Shown here: positions 55,314 to 64,000 of the stretch, one piece after another | How positions within the stretch are numbered: the first letter of the stretch is position 1 | Layout of the letters: each line of letters starts with the position of its first letter | Assembly: GCF_007833165.1 (NCBI RefSeq) | Contig: NZ_VOBQ01000013.1 | Coordinates: forward strand, 221,225 to 285,224 | Reading direction: 5' to 3' | Length of the DNA stretch: 64,000 nucleotides | DNA from: Caenimonas sedimenti | GTDB taxonomy: Bacteria; Pseudomonadota; Gammaproteobacteria; Burkholderiales; Burkholderiaceae_C | Notes under the pieces: model-generated | What the model was told of the DNA's origin: nothing | Seen by the model: the letters and a program-made list of their open reading frames with translations, nothing else | The model's database searches: none | Position numbers and translations under genes: made by a program

Positions 55314-55859
55314 ATGGCGCAAGCCGCCGGCTTCTGCCTGTTCGACACGGCCATCGGCGCCTGCGGCCTGGCCTGGGGCGGCTCGAAGCTGGTGGGCGTG
55401 CAGTTGCCGGAAGCGGACCCGCCGGCCACACGGGCCCGCATGCAAGGCCGCTTTCCTGACGTCCCCGAAGCGGCGCCGCCGTCCTGGGTGCAAGCCGTGA
55501 TCGTTCGTGTGCAGGCCTTGTTGGCAGGCGCGCATGACGACCTGGCGGATGTGCCGCTGGACATGGGCGGACTGCCGGCTTTCCAGCAGCAGGTGTATGC
55601 CGTGGCCCGCGCGATCCCGCCCGGCGAAGTCCTGACCTACGGAGAGGTGGCGCGGCGCATCGGCGACCCGGGTGCGGCCCGCGCCGTCGGCCAGGCGCTG
55701 GGCCACAACCCGTTCGCACCCATCGTGCCCTGCCATCGCGTGCTGGCCGCGGGTGGCCGCTCCGGCGGGTTCTCGGCGGATGGGGGTGCACGCACCAAGT
55801 TGCGGATGCTGGAGATCGAAGGGGCGCGACTGGGCGATGCCCCCGGCTTGTTCGACTAG
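55314..55859 (+). CDS. ogt: Methylated-DNA-protein-cysteine methyltransferase (Ogt/MGMT)
   Basis: A 181-residue suicide repair protein for O6-methylguanine. Active-site IVPCHRVLAAGG with Cys140; HTH region AARAVGQALGHNPFAPI binding DNA; PGEVLTYGEVARR upstream. The N-terminal part is short and lacks the Ada regulatory domain. It starts 5 bp after the GST stop. With aidB it makes a compact alkylation-damage group. Confidence 0.94.
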   Translation: MAQAAGFCLFDTAIGACGLAWGGSKLVGVQLPEADPPATRARMQGRFPDVPEAAPPSWVQAVIVRVQALLAGAHDDLADVPLDMGGLPAFQQQVYAVARAIPPGEVLTYGEVARRIGDPGAARAVGQALGHNPFAPIVPCHRVLAAGGRSGGFSADGGARTKLRMLEIEGARLGDAPGLFD

Positions 55860-55953
55860 TTGCTTATTGCGCCGGAGCCGCGTAGCCTCCACGGACCGCC
55901 AGTCTCGAGCCCCGCGGCCTGCGCGGGACCCTGGCGGTGCGATTGGCCCATCC

Positions 55954-57276
55954 ATGCGTGTACGCTTCTGGGGAACAAGAGGGTCGATCGCGACGCCCGG
56001 GCCGGGGACCACCCACTTTGGCGGCAACACGTCGTGCGTGGAAATCACCACGGATGCCGGTGATCTGCTGGTGCTGGATTGCGGCACCGGCGCGCATCCG
56101 CTTGCCACCGCCCTGATGGCGCGGGCCAGGAAGCCCATCCACGCGAACATCCTCCTGGGCCACACCCACTGGGACCACATCCAGGGGTTTCCGTTCTTCA
56201 GTCCCGCCTTCGTGAAAGGCAATACCGTCGCCATCCATGGCCCCGAAGGCAGCCACGGCTCACTGCACAAGGTGCTGGCCGGCCAGATGGAGTTCACCTA
56301 CTTCCCGGTGGAACTGAACCAGTTGCCCGCCGCCATCACGTACCACGACCTGGCCGAGGGCATCCACACCATCGGCAACGTTCGCGTGGCGGCGCAGTTT
56401 CTCAACCATCCGGCGCAGACCCTCGGCTACCGCATCGAGGCCGACGGTGCGGTGGTGGTGTACCTGGTGGACCACGAGCCTTTCTCCAGCGAGCTGTGGC
56501 GCGCTGGAGAACAGCCCGGCCGCATCGAATCCATCCTGCACGACGGCGACCGGCGCCATGCCCGATTCATGGCGGACGCCGACCTGGTCATCCATGACGC
56601 GCAGTACACGCGGGAGGAGTACGAAGCGAAGAAGACGTGGGGCCACAGTTCGTACGACTACCCGGTGCAGCTCGCGGCCGCGGCCGGCGTGCGGCGCCTG
56701 GCGCTCACGCATCACGATCCTTCGCATGACGACGGCTTCGTGGCGGAGATCGAAGCCCAGGCGCGCGCGCTCGCCGCCACGCTTGGCAAGGAGATCGAGG
56801 TCTTCTGCGCCTACGAGGGATGGGAGATGAACATCGAGCCGCGCGCGGCCCCCAGATCGTTCGTCACGTCCGAAGCTTCCCAGCCTTCAGCGGCGCAACG
56901 AAGTTTCGAGATCCTCGTGGTCGACGATGATCCCGACACCCTCGCGCTGATCGTCCGGGCGCTGGAGGCCGACTACACGGTCACCCAGGCCAGCAGCGGC
57001 GCGCAGGCGCTGCAGATGCTCACGGGAAGCATCCCCGACATGATGGTCGTGGACTACAAGATGGCGGAAATGGACGGCATGACGCTGGTCAGGACCTTGC
57101 GCGCCCAGCCGAAAACCGAGCATCTGCCGGTGCTGATGCTGACGGGCATGGCCGATGAGGCGAGCACGCGCGCGGGCTTCGACGCCGGCGTGACCGACTA
57201 CGTGACCAAGCCCTTCTCGATTCCCCAGCTGACGGCGCGCGTGCACGCCTGCCTGGCCAGGATGCCGGCAAGGTAA
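55954..57276 (+). CDS. Metallo-beta-lactamase-fold hydrolase fused to a response-regulator receiver domain
   Basis: A 440-residue two-domain protein. Residues 1 to about 290 are an MBL-fold enzyme: RFWGTRGSIATPGPG, CGTGAHPL, metal motif GHTHWDHIQG (His70, His72, Asp74, His75), FLNHPAQTLGYRI, VYLVDHEP, and LALTHHDPSHDD. After a linker rich in Ser and Ala, a CheY-like receiver (about 318-437) has acidic DDD (324-326), phospho-acceptor Asp367 in VVDYKMAEMDG, Thr397 and Lys419 (VTKPF). The receiver likely controls the hydrolase. It is convergent with a hybrid kinase whose stop is 5 bp away. Confidence 0.9.
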   Translation: MRVRFWGTRGSIATPGPGTTHFGGNTSCVEITTDAGDLLVLDCGTGAHPLATALMARARKPIHANILLGHTHWDHIQGFPFFSPAFVKGNTVAIHGPEGSHGSLHKVLAGQMEFTYFPVELNQLPAAITYHDLAEGIHTIGNVRVAAQFLNHPAQTLGYRIEADGAVVVYLVDHEPFSSELWRAGEQPGRIESILHDGDRRHARFMADADLVIHDAQYTREEYEAKKTWGHSSYDYPVQLAAAAGVRRLALTHHDPSHDDGFVAEIEAQARALAATLGKEIEVFCAYEGWEMNIEPRAAPRSFVTSEASQPSAAQRSFEILVVDDDPDTLALIVRALEADYTVTQASSGAQALQMLTGSIPDMMVVDYKMAEMDGMTLVRTLRAQPKTEHLPVLMLTGMADEASTRAGFDAGVTDYVTKPFSIPQLTARVHACLARMPAR

Positions 57277-57281
57277 AGGCT

Positions 57282-59654
57282 TCAGACCACTTCGACGCGG
57301 TCGAGGAAACTGGACAACTCCGCGAGGCATCTTTGCGATGCAGCGCCATCGGAGACTGCCGCGGCCTGCTCGAGGGCCAGGCCGATGTCGGTGATGGCCT
57401 GGAATCCGTAGCCGCCGCCCGAGCCCCGCATCGAATGCCCGAGCCGGCTCACGGTGTCGAAGTCTCCATCGGCCAGCGCGGCCCGCATGGCGATCACATC
57501 CTTCCGGCGGTTTTGCAGGAATGCCGGGATCAGATCGGCCAACACGGGATTCGCGCGTACCTCGATCACATCCTGCGCGCTGGACCGCCGCGACGCCGCA
57601 GTGGCCGCCGAATGCTCGCCAATCGCCTGCAGCAGCACTTCCTGCTTGATCGGTTTGGTCAGGAAGGCGGTGCAACCCGCCGCCAGGCACTTTTCCCGGT
57701 CTCCCAGCAGCGCCGATGCGGTGAGGGCGATGATGGGCGTCGGCGTGCACTGGTGGTCCTGCTCCCACGCGCGGATGTTGCGCGTCGAGGTCAAGCCATC
57801 CATCACGGGCATCTGCCGGTCCATCAGCACCAGGTCGTAGCGGCCGGCGATGAACTTGTCATAGGCGATCGCCCCGTTCTCGGCGATGTCGATCCGGTAA
57901 GGCGTGTGCTGCAGGTATGCCATGGCGATGGTGCGGTTGTCCGGCGAATCCTCGACCAGGAGGATCCGCAGCGCGGGCAGCACGGGTTGCGGGCCTCCCC
58001 CCTCGGTCACGGCCGCGCGCAGCGTCGCGCCTTCCCACAGGGCGAGCGGGACGGTGAAGGAGAACTCGCTGCCCTGGCCAACCCCGCTTTCCACCCAGAT
58101 GCGCCCGCCCATGAGCTCCACCAGGCGCTTGGAAATCGTGAGGCCCAACCCGGAGCCGCCATATTTGCGCGTGGTGGACGAATCGGCCTGCGTGAACTGC
58201 TCGAAGACCGCGCCCAGCTTGTCGCCGGGGATCCCGATGCCGGTGTCCGAAATGACGAAACACAGCGTGCCGGGAGCCGCGGCCGGTGGCGCCGGCCTGA
58301 CGCGCAATGCGACTTCGCCGGATTCGGTGAACTTGATCGCATTGCCGAGCAGGTTGAGCAGGACCTGGCGCAGACGCGTCGGGTCGCCCACCAGGTCGGT
58401 CGGCACTTCGGGCGCCACCTCGCACACCAGGGCCAGCCCTTTCTCCGAAGCGCGCACCGCGACCATTTCCCGCGTCTTCTCGATGACATCGGTGAGCGAG
58501 AACCCGGTGTGCTCCAGTTCGAGCTGGGAGGCCTCGACCTTGGACAGGTCGAGGATGTCATTGGTGAGATTGAGCAGGTTGTCGCCCGCGCGGCGGAAGA
58601 TCTGCACGTAGTTGTCCTGCTCCGGCGTCAGCGGCGTCTTGGCGAGCAGGTCGGCAATGCCGATGATGGCGTTCATCGGGGTGCGGATTTCGTGGCTCAT
58701 GCTGGCCAGGAAGTCGGACTTCGCGCGGCTTGCGGTCTCGGCCATGGCTTTCGCATGCTGCAGCTCGGTCTCGAGCTGCTTGCTCTGCGTGACGTCGCGC
58801 GCGGCGGCGAAAACCCCCTGCAAGGTGCGGCCGCGGTCGTAGATCGTGGTGGCGTTGTACGAGACCACGGTTTCCTTGCCATCCAGCGCACGCGCCGTCA
58901 GCTCATAGTTGCTGACCTTCTTTTCGCTCAGCACGAGCTTGATGGCGGCCTCGGCGCGCTCGGGATCGGTGAAGTAGTTCTTGAATGGCGCGCCGATCAA
59001 TTCGTCGCGCGTGCAGCCGGTGAGCGCCTCCATCTGCTTGTTGACGTCGGTGATGATGCCGGAGGGGTCGGTGGTCATCAGGGCGTCGATGCTCGACTCG
59101 ATCAGCGAGCGCGTGTAGAACTGCTGGTCGCGCAGGCGCTGGTCCAGCTTCTTCTGCTCGGCTTCCACCAGCTGGCGGGCCGTGTTGTCCGTGCCGATCA
59201 GCAGGTAGCCGATGATGGCGTCCTGGGCATCGCGCAGGGCGGTGACCGAAACCACGGCGGGGAAGCGGCTGCCGTCCTTGCGGAAATACGTGAGCTCGTA
59301 GATGTCCTCGATCCCGCGCGAGGCCTTGAACACCAGCGCCTCGAAGCCCGGCGTGATGGGCGTGCCAAGCTCGATGCTCAGGGCCTTGGCGCGCGCGATC
59401 ACCTCCTGCGGATCCGAAATGTCCGCCGGCGTGATCTTGTTCATCACCTCGGCCGCGGTATAGCCCAGCATGCGCTCGGCGCCCACGTTGAAGATCTGGA
59501 TCACGCCCTTGGCATCGGTGGCGATGCTGCTGAAGTTGGCGCTGTTGAAGATGGCGCGTTGCAGCGCCGCGCCCGCCTTCAGGAGTGTCTCGTCAGTGTG
59601 GTCGCGGCTGCTGTCCGTATCTCCGGGGACGACGGGTTGCTTCTTTCTGGCCAT
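57282..59654 (-). CDS. PAS-PAS hybrid sensor histidine kinase with receiver and HPt domains
   Basis: A 790-residue soluble kinase with no membrane segment. Two PAS domains (about 35-160 and 180-290, with GYTAAEVMNK, YFRKDGSRFP and TGCTRDELIG), HisKA with His321 in SMSHEIRTPMNAIIG, HATPase with LLNLLGNAIKFTESG, DTGIGI and GGSGLGL, a receiver with Asp612 in LVLMDRQMPVMDGL, and an HPt domain with His740 in LGHSMRGSGGGYGF. Start at MARKKQPVV; more upstream frame belongs to nothing recognised. It is tail to tail with the MBL-receiver gene, the likely target. Confidence 0.93.
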   Translation of the reverse strand: MARKKQPVVPGDTDSSRDHTDETLLKAGAALQRAIFNSANFSSIATDAKGVIQIFNVGAERMLGYTAAEVMNKITPADISDPQEVIARAKALSIELGTPITPGFEALVFKASRGIEDIYELTYFRKDGSRFPAVVSVTALRDAQDAIIGYLLIGTDNTARQLVEAEQKKLDQRLRDQQFYTRSLIESSIDALMTTDPSGIITDVNKQMEALTGCTRDELIGAPFKNYFTDPERAEAAIKLVLSEKKVSNYELTARALDGKETVVSYNATTIYDRGRTLQGVFAAARDVTQSKQLETELQHAKAMAETASRAKSDFLASMSHEIRTPMNAIIGIADLLAKTPLTPEQDNYVQIFRRAGDNLLNLTNDILDLSKVEASQLELEHTGFSLTDVIEKTREMVAVRASEKGLALVCEVAPEVPTDLVGDPTRLRQVLLNLLGNAIKFTESGEVALRVRPAPPAAAPGTLCFVISDTGIGIPGDKLGAVFEQFTQADSSTTRKYGGSGLGLTISKRLVELMGGRIWVESGVGQGSEFSFTVPLALWEGATLRAAVTEGGGPQPVLPALRILLVEDSPDNRTIAMAYLQHTPYRIDIAENGAIAYDKFIAGRYDLVLMDRQMPVMDGLTSTRNIRAWEQDHQCTPTPIIALTASALLGDREKCLAAGCTAFLTKPIKQEVLLQAIGEHSAATAASRRSSAQDVIEVRANPVLADLIPAFLQNRRKDVIAMRAALADGDFDTVSRLGHSMRGSGGGYGFQAITDIGLALEQAAAVSDGAASQRCLAELSSFLDRVEVV

Positions 59655-59745
59655 GAATGACTTCCTGGAAAGCGGCGAGAGAGTTGCCGCGGTTCTCAAA
59701 ATGGAAGCCTGGAACAGGACCATTCCGGTACAGGGTACTCCGAAG

Positions 59746-60477
59746 CTAGCAGGAAAGGCTGAGGGCTTGCAGCGGGCGGCCGGTCTTTGGCTCGAAGACC
59801 ACATTCACCTGGCGAGGATGCTGTCCTTCGGCGGCCACGGCACGCAGCCGCAGCTTCTGCGTGCCCACGTATTGACCCGCCGGCACGTACTGCCGGACCA
59901 CGAAGTCATGCTGCAGCAGCTCGCCCGCGTTTTCGCCGGCCTTCACCTTGCTGCTGTGGGCATGCTCGGTCACGGTCCAGTACGCCGACCACGCCTGGCC
60001 GGCTGCCGATGGCGTGACCAGTGCTTCGAAGGCACCGTCGGCCGCACCGGACAGCGTGATGGCCGCGAGAGCAGGTTCCGCCTTGGCGGTGAAAGCCCGG
60101 CCGTAGTCGCGCCAGTCCTGGCCGTTGCGAACCACCTGCGGCGTGTAGATGTTGCGCAGCCGGTTGGCCGCGGCGATCTCGCGCTGGCGCGCGGTGTGCG
60201 AGGCAGCCGCGAAGCGGTCGACCCAGCCGATGTAGTCCCAGTAGCCGACGTGGAAGGCTTGCGCCACCACCCGGCCTTCGGCCGCCGCGGTCTTGAGGCC
60301 GGACAGCCAGCGATCCGCCGGCGGGCAGGAGCTGCAACCTTCCGAGGTGTACAGTTCGACGACAGGGGTGAGCGTGGCTGGGGATTTGGCCTGGCACGTG
60401 GCGGCGTGCACGCCACCCGCCGCCAGGAGGGCGGCGCAAGCCAATACGCGGGGAAGGGGAGGGGTTTCTGCGGGCAT
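59746..60477 (-). CDS. DUF1223 secreted thioredoxin-like protein
   Basis: A 243-residue protein. Signal region PRVLACAALLAAGGVHA is cleaved near residue 25. Family hallmark VVELYTSEGCSSCPPADRWL contains a CxxC (Cys48, Cys51) in a thioredoxin-like N domain; HVGYWDYIGWVDRF and the RNIYTPQVVRNG stretch follow. DUF1223 proteins are widespread and uncharacterised; the CxxC suggests a thiol or metal role in the periplasm. Single gene, upstream of the hybrid kinase with a 91 bp gap. Confidence 0.9.
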   Translation of the reverse strand: MPAETPPLPRVLACAALLAAGGVHAATCQAKSPATLTPVVELYTSEGCSSCPPADRWLSGLKTAAAEGRVVAQAFHVGYWDYIGWVDRFAAASHTARQREIAAANRLRNIYTPQVVRNGQDWRDYGRAFTAKAEPALAAITLSGAADGAFEALVTPSAAGQAWSAYWTVTEHAHSSKVKAGENAGELLQHDFVVRQYVPAGQYVGTQKLRLRAVAAEGQHPRQVNVVFEPKTGRPLQALSLSC

Positions 60478-60506
60478 GGCGTTTGGTCGCCAGGCCCGCC
60501 GCGCTC

Positions 60507-61145
60507 TTACAGGTTCCAGAAGCGGCGCTTCGGCGGCTCGCTGGACGCCAGGGTTTCGGCGGCCGCACGCTCCTCACGGGCCCGTTCGGCCAGCACCCGC
60601 TCATCACGCGCGGTTTCCGCGGAATGGACAGCTTCCGGATAGGCCGGGGTCGGGCGGGCCGCGCTGGGCGCACCGAGACGGCCATCGATGCGATGTTCCA
60701 TGTCGGTCAGGCGGGTGGCCAGCGTCCGGCTCATCTGGTCGAGCTGCGTGCGCAGCTCGCGCTGCCCCAGCACCATCGCCTTCTCGAATTCGGTGGCGGC
60801 GATGGCGTCGCGCTTGCGCAGCTCACCCAGCTGCGTGTCGAGGTGCGTGCGCAATTCGGTGAAGCGCGAAGCCTCGGCCCGGTCGGCCAAGTCGCGGTGG
60901 TGCTGCAGTTCCTTGAGGTGCTGGCGCGACTCGATCAGCACCTGCGTGCGGTGCATCGCGCCGAGTGCGAGGAAGCCGAGGAGCGACAGCATCAGCAGGC
61001 CCAGCAGGATCAGCCCGAGCGGCGCGTCGGTGATGAAGGCGCCAAAACTCAGTGGAGTGGGCCGCATGATTTCAGACCAGTTCAAGGCCGCGAAGCCGGC
61101 GACGAGAAGAATGGCGACAACCAACAACGTGACGCGAGCGCGCAT
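60507..61145 (-). CDS. LapA-like membrane protein with coiled coil
   Basis: A 212-residue protein. Two N-terminal transmembrane helices (RVTLLVVAILLVAGFAALNW and PLGLILLGLLMLSLLGFLAL) separated by a short loop resemble LapA (DUF1049). After them comes a cytoplasmic coiled coil (LIESRQHLKELQHHRDLADR to about 140) and a charged Arg/Glu/Ala-rich tail. A gggag precedes ATG 61145. Role unknown. It is divergent from tex; 131 bp between them. Confidence 0.65.
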   Translation of the reverse strand: MRARVTLLVVAILLVAGFAALNWSEIMRPTPLSFGAFITDAPLGLILLGLLMLSLLGFLALGAMHRTQVLIESRQHLKELQHHRDLADRAEASRFTELRTHLDTQLGELRKRDAIAATEFEKAMVLGQRELRTQLDQMSRTLATRLTDMEHRIDGRLGAPSAARPTPAYPEAVHSAETARDERVLAERAREERAAAETLASSEPPKRRFWNL

Positions 61146-61276
61146 GGCGGATCTCCCTTTGGTGATGCTTTCATTCTCGACAGCACGGGCCAAAGCACTG
61201 TCAGCCGACGCGCCGAAGTGCTGTGCGCGCCCTGTGGCAAACTCGCGCGCTTCATTGCCGACGTGCCAGTTACAGA

Positions 61277-63613
61277 ATGCAAAAAATCCTGCGGCAGATC
61301 GCCGCCGAACTCCGTGTGCAGGAAGCCCAGGTCCGGACGGCCGTGGAACTGCTCGATGGTGGCGCCAGCGTCCCGTTCATCGCCCGCTATCGCAAGGAAG
61401 CCACCGGCGGCCTTGACGACATCCACCTGCGCGAACTGGAGGCACGTCTCGCCTACCTGCGCGAACTTGAAGACCGCCGCGCCGCCGTTCTCAAGAGCAT
61501 CGAGGAGCAGGGCAAGCTGACGCCCGCGCTGCGCGCAGCCGTGGAGGCCGCGCCCACCAAGCAGGAGCTGGAAGACCTGTACCTGCCGTACAAGCCGAAG
61601 CGCCGCACCAAGGGACAGATCGCGCGCGAGGCGGGGCTGGAGCCGCTGGCGGACGCGTTGTGGACGGACCCGACGCTGGTGCCGGCCGCGGCCGCCGGGC
61701 CTTTCGTGAAGGCGGAGAAGGGCGAGGGCGGCGAGGACTTCACCACCGTCCCCGCCGTGCTGGACGGCGTGCGCGACATCCTGTCGGAGCGCTGGGCCGA
61801 GGACGCGGCCTTGGTGCAGTCCCTGCGCGAGTGGCTCTGGAACGAAGGCCTGCTGCGTTCCAAGCTGGCGGCCGGCAAGGACGAGAACCATCCGGACGTC
61901 GCCAAGTTCCGGGACTATTTCGACTACGACGAGCCGATGGCGCGCGTGCCTTCCCATCGCGCGCTGGCGGTGTTCCGTGGCCGCACGCTGGAGATCCTCG
62001 ACGCGAAACTGGTGCTGCCGGTCGAACCCGAGCCGGGGCAGCCATCGCTGGCCGAAGGCCGCATCGCGCTGCACCTCGGCTGGAGCCACGCGAAGCGCGC
62101 CGCCGACGATCTGCTGCGCAAGTGCGTTGCCTGGACCTGGCGCGTCAAGCTGTCGCTTTCGACCGAACGTGACCTGTTCACGCGCCTGCGCGAAGAGGCG
62201 GAGAAGGTGGCCATCAAGGTGTTCGCCGACAACCTGCGGGATCTGCTGCTGGCCGCACCTGCAGGCCCGCGCGTGGTGATGGGCCTCGACCCCGGCATCC
62301 GCACCGGCGTGAAGGTGGCCGTGGTGGACGCGACGGGCAAGCTGGTCGATACCTCCACGGTGTACCCGCACGAGCCGCGCCGCGACTGGGAAGGCGCGCT
62401 GCACACCCTGGCCTTGCTGTGCCGCAAGCACGGCGTGAACCTGATCGCCATCGGCAACGGCACGGCCAGCCGCGAGACCGACAAGCTGGCGGCCGACCTC
62501 ATGAAACGCCTCGACGCCCAGGACGGCGGCAGCGCGATGCAGCGCGTGGTGGTGAGCGAAGCCGGCGCATCCGTCTATTCGGCGAGCGAGTACGCGTCGC
62601 AGGAGATGCCGGACGTCGACGTGAGCCTGCGCGGCGCGGCGAGCATCGCGCGGCGCCTGCAGGATCCGCTGGCGGAGCTGGTGAAGATCGACCCCAAGTC
62701 CATCGGCGTCGGCCAGTACCAGCACGACGTGAACCAGAGCGAGCTGGCACGCACGCTGGAAGCCGTGGTGGAGGACTGCGTGAACGCGGTCGGCGTCGAC
62801 CTCAACACCGCCAGTGCGCCTTTGCTGGCCCGCGTGTCCGGCTTGTCGGGGACGGTCGCCAAGTCGGTCGTTCAGTGGCGCGAGGCCCACGGCGCCTTCC
62901 GCAGCCGCAAGCAGTTGCTGGAAGTCGGCGGCCTCGGCCCCAAGACCTTCGAGCAGAGCGCCGGCTTCCTGCGCATCCGCGGCGGCGACAACCCGCTCGA
63001 CATGACGGGCGTGCACCCGGAAACCTATCCCGTCGTCGAGAAAATCCTGGCGCATGCCGGCCGCCCCGTGCAGGAGCTCATGGGTCGTGCCGACATGCTG
63101 AAGGCGCTGAAACCGGAGCTGTTCGCCAACGCGCAGTTCGGCGTCATCACGGTCAAGGACATCCTCGGCGAGCTGGAGAAGCCCGGCCGCGACCCGCGGC
63201 CCGATTTCAAGGTCGCGCGCTTCAACGACGGGGTGGACGACATCAAGGACCTCGTGCCCGGCATGGAGCTGGAAGGCACGGTCAGCAACGTCGCCGCCTT
63301 CGGCGCTTTCGTCGACCTGGGCGTGCACCAGGACGGCCTGGTGCACGTGAGCCAGCTCGCCAACAAGTTCGTCAACGACGCGCGCGAGATCGTGAAGACC
63401 GGTGACATCGTGAAGGTGAAGGTGCTGGAGGTGGATGCGGCCCGCAAGCGCATTTCACTCACGATGAAGCTGGGTGCGCCGGCCCCGCGCCCGAACGGGC
63501 CGCGCGAGAACCGGTACGAAGGCGCGGGACGCGGCCAGCGCGCACCGGCTCCGGCGCCGGCGAGTACGGCCATGGCCGGCGCCTTCGCCAAGCTGCAGGG
63601 CTTGCGCAAGTAG
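61277..63613 (+). CDS. tex: Tex-type transcription accessory / RNA-binding protein
   Basis: A 778-residue nucleic-acid-binding protein. N-terminal helical domain ([17 protein letters not shown], the Tex signature, near residue 30), a YqgF/RuvC-like domain ([28 protein letters not shown]), HhH repeats ([39 protein letters not shown]) and a C-terminal S1 domain ([20 protein letters not shown]). The tail is Pro/Arg-rich. Tex is linked to transcription, recovery from stress and virulence gene expression. A further upstream open extension of 18 codons looks non-coding. Confidence 0.96.
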   Translation: MQKILRQIAAELRVQEAQVRTAVELLDGGASVPFIARYRKEATGGLDDIHLRELEARLAYLRELEDRRAAVLKSIEEQGKLTPALRAAVEAAPTKQELEDLYLPYKPKRRTKGQIAREAGLEPLADALWTDPTLVPAAAAGPFVKAEKGEGGEDFTTVPAVLDGVRDILSERWAEDAALVQSLREWLWNEGLLRSKLAAGKDENHPDVAKFRDYFDYDEPMARVPSHRALAVFRGRTLEILDAKLVLPVEPEPGQPSLAEGRIALHLGWSHAKRAADDLLRKCVAWTWRVKLSLSTERDLFTRLREEAEKVAIKVFADNLRDLLLAAPAGPRVVMGLDPGIRTGVKVAVVDATGKLVDTSTVYPHEPRRDWEGALHTLALLCRKHGVNLIAIGNGTASRETDKLAADLMKRLDAQDGGSAMQRVVVSEAGASVYSASEYASQEMPDVDVSLRGAASIARRLQDPLAELVKIDPKSIGVGQYQHDVNQSELARTLEAVVEDCVNAVGVDLNTASAPLLARVSGLSGTVAKSVVQWREAHGAFRSRKQLLEVGGLGPKTFEQSAGFLRIRGGDNPLDMTGVHPETYPVVEKILAHAGRPVQELMGRADMLKALKPELFANAQFGVITVKDILGELEKPGRDPRPDFKVARFNDGVDDIKDLVPGMELEGTVSNVAAFGAFVDLGVHQDGLVHVSQLANKFVNDAREIVKTGDIVKVKVLEVDAARKRISLTMKLGAPAPRPNGPRENRYEGAGRGQRAPAPAPASTAMAGAFAKLQGLRK

Positions 63614-63742
63614 CCGTTGCCGGCGGCAGGTCTAGGAGCCTGGGCGGCAGAGAAACGGGCCTGCGTTGGGCCGGTACCTGAATCAGCGCCATGCGTCGTT
63701 ACGGCCTCCTTGAGTGCGAAAGCACACGGCGTCGGCCGCGCC

Positions 63743-64000
63743 TAGTGTCCTGTCCCATAAATTCGTAGGCACAGAATCTGCATGAGCTGAGGCATCCTTG
63801 GGGGTGCCGATGGCGAATGCATACAAGCGAGTTCTGATTGCACTGACGGACGACGAGCGGGCGCAGCTGACGTCGATGGCGCGCTCGCGCTCGTTGCCTG
63901 CGGCGATGGCGCTGAGAGCGCGGATCGTGTTGGCCTGCGAGGGCGAAGACGTGCCGACCAGCGAAGTGGCTGAGGACCTTCGGATCGGCCGTGCGACTGT
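63743..64000 (+). mobile_element. Left end of an IS630-family insertion sequence (partial)
   Basis: Begins at a TA (63743-63744), the usual IS630 target dinucleotide, followed by gtgtcctgtcccataaattc, which looks like a terminal repeat. The transposase starts about 65 bp inside. The right end is outside the window, so direct target repeats and the matching inverted repeat cannot be checked. It sits 129 bp after the tex stop. Confidence 0.6.
63810..64000 (+). CDS. IS630-family transposase, N-terminal part
   Basis: Only 63 codons are visible. The translation MANAYKRVLIALTDDERAQL is followed by SLPAAMALRARIVLACEGED and EVAEDLRIGRATV, the HTH layout (RARIVL...A.EG.....VA..L.I...TV) of IS630 and Tc1/mariner-like transposases. 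The DDE catalytic domain lies beyond the window. Whether it is intact cannot be told. Confidence 0.75.
   Translation, partial: MANAYKRVLIALTDDERAQLTSMARSRSLPAAMALRARIVLACEGEDVPTSEVAEDLRIGRAT

Noticed and set aside
61146..61276. gacag/ctgtc half-sites between the LapA-like gene and tex
   Set aside because: Half-sites are short and spaced by 13 bp, too weak to call an operator.

Overview
This 64 kb window is high-GC chromosome from a betaproteobacterium, most likely family Comamonadaceae (Ramlibacter/Variovorax-like). The assignment rests on gene order and protein character: dapC-dapD-pilU-dapE-prmB, smc-zipA-ligA, glnD-map next to purL, an orphan TctC/Bug binding protein, and a Liv-type ABC transporter beside acyl-CoA metabolism genes. 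No database search was run; names come from motifs, lengths and context. No tRNA, rRNA, CRISPR array or prophage was seen. The only mobile DNA is the left part of an IS630-like element at the right edge.

Layout. 1-4.7 kb (minus): lysine/diaminopimelate genes dapC, dapD, dapE with a PilU-type pilus ATPase between dapD and dapE, and prmB cut by the window edge. 4.9-6.3 kb: small lipoprotein and a DUF72 protein. 6.4-13.0 kb (plus): smc-zipA-ligA, joined by 4-bp start/stop overlaps. 13.1-14.1 kb: a STAS/SEC14-like protein and a peptide deformylase. 14.1-16.6 kb (minus): a large secreted protein with an alginate-lyase-like (PL5) domain and two C-terminal repeats. 16.6-20.0 kb (minus): map-glnD. 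20.1-26.2 kb (plus): purL, chorismate mutase, a Bug binding protein, and an acyltransferase-like membrane protein. 26.3-29.3 kb: large-subunit catalase and a hemerythrin. 29.4-32.9 kb (minus): selO-msrB-yciB-bolA-parvulin, a tightly packed redox/proteostasis operon.

33-42 kb: a Crp/Fnr regulator divergent from an orphan amino-acid-type binding protein, with a palindrome over the regulator promoter; a broken AraC-type regulator; an acyl-CoA synthetase; and a complete livKHMGF ABC transporter with a terminator after livK. 42-52 kb (plus): a beta-oxidation block (multifunctional FadB type, M20 peptidase, thiolase, acyl-CoA dehydrogenase, small membrane protein, SDR, PaaI-type thioesterase, MDR oxidoreductase). 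The transporter, ligase and oxidation genes plausibly import, activate and degrade an acid substrate.

52-55.9 kb: a protein with a Cys/Gly-rich tail, then aidB-GST-ogt, a compact group suggestive of alkylation or electrophile defence. 55.9-59.7 kb: a metallo-beta-lactamase/receiver fusion convergent with a PAS-PAS hybrid histidine kinase ending in an HPt domain, the most unusual signalling pair here. 59.7-63.6 kb: DUF1223, a coiled-coil membrane protein and tex. Coding density is very high, and most genes are surrounded by long meaningless antisense open frames caused by the GC content.
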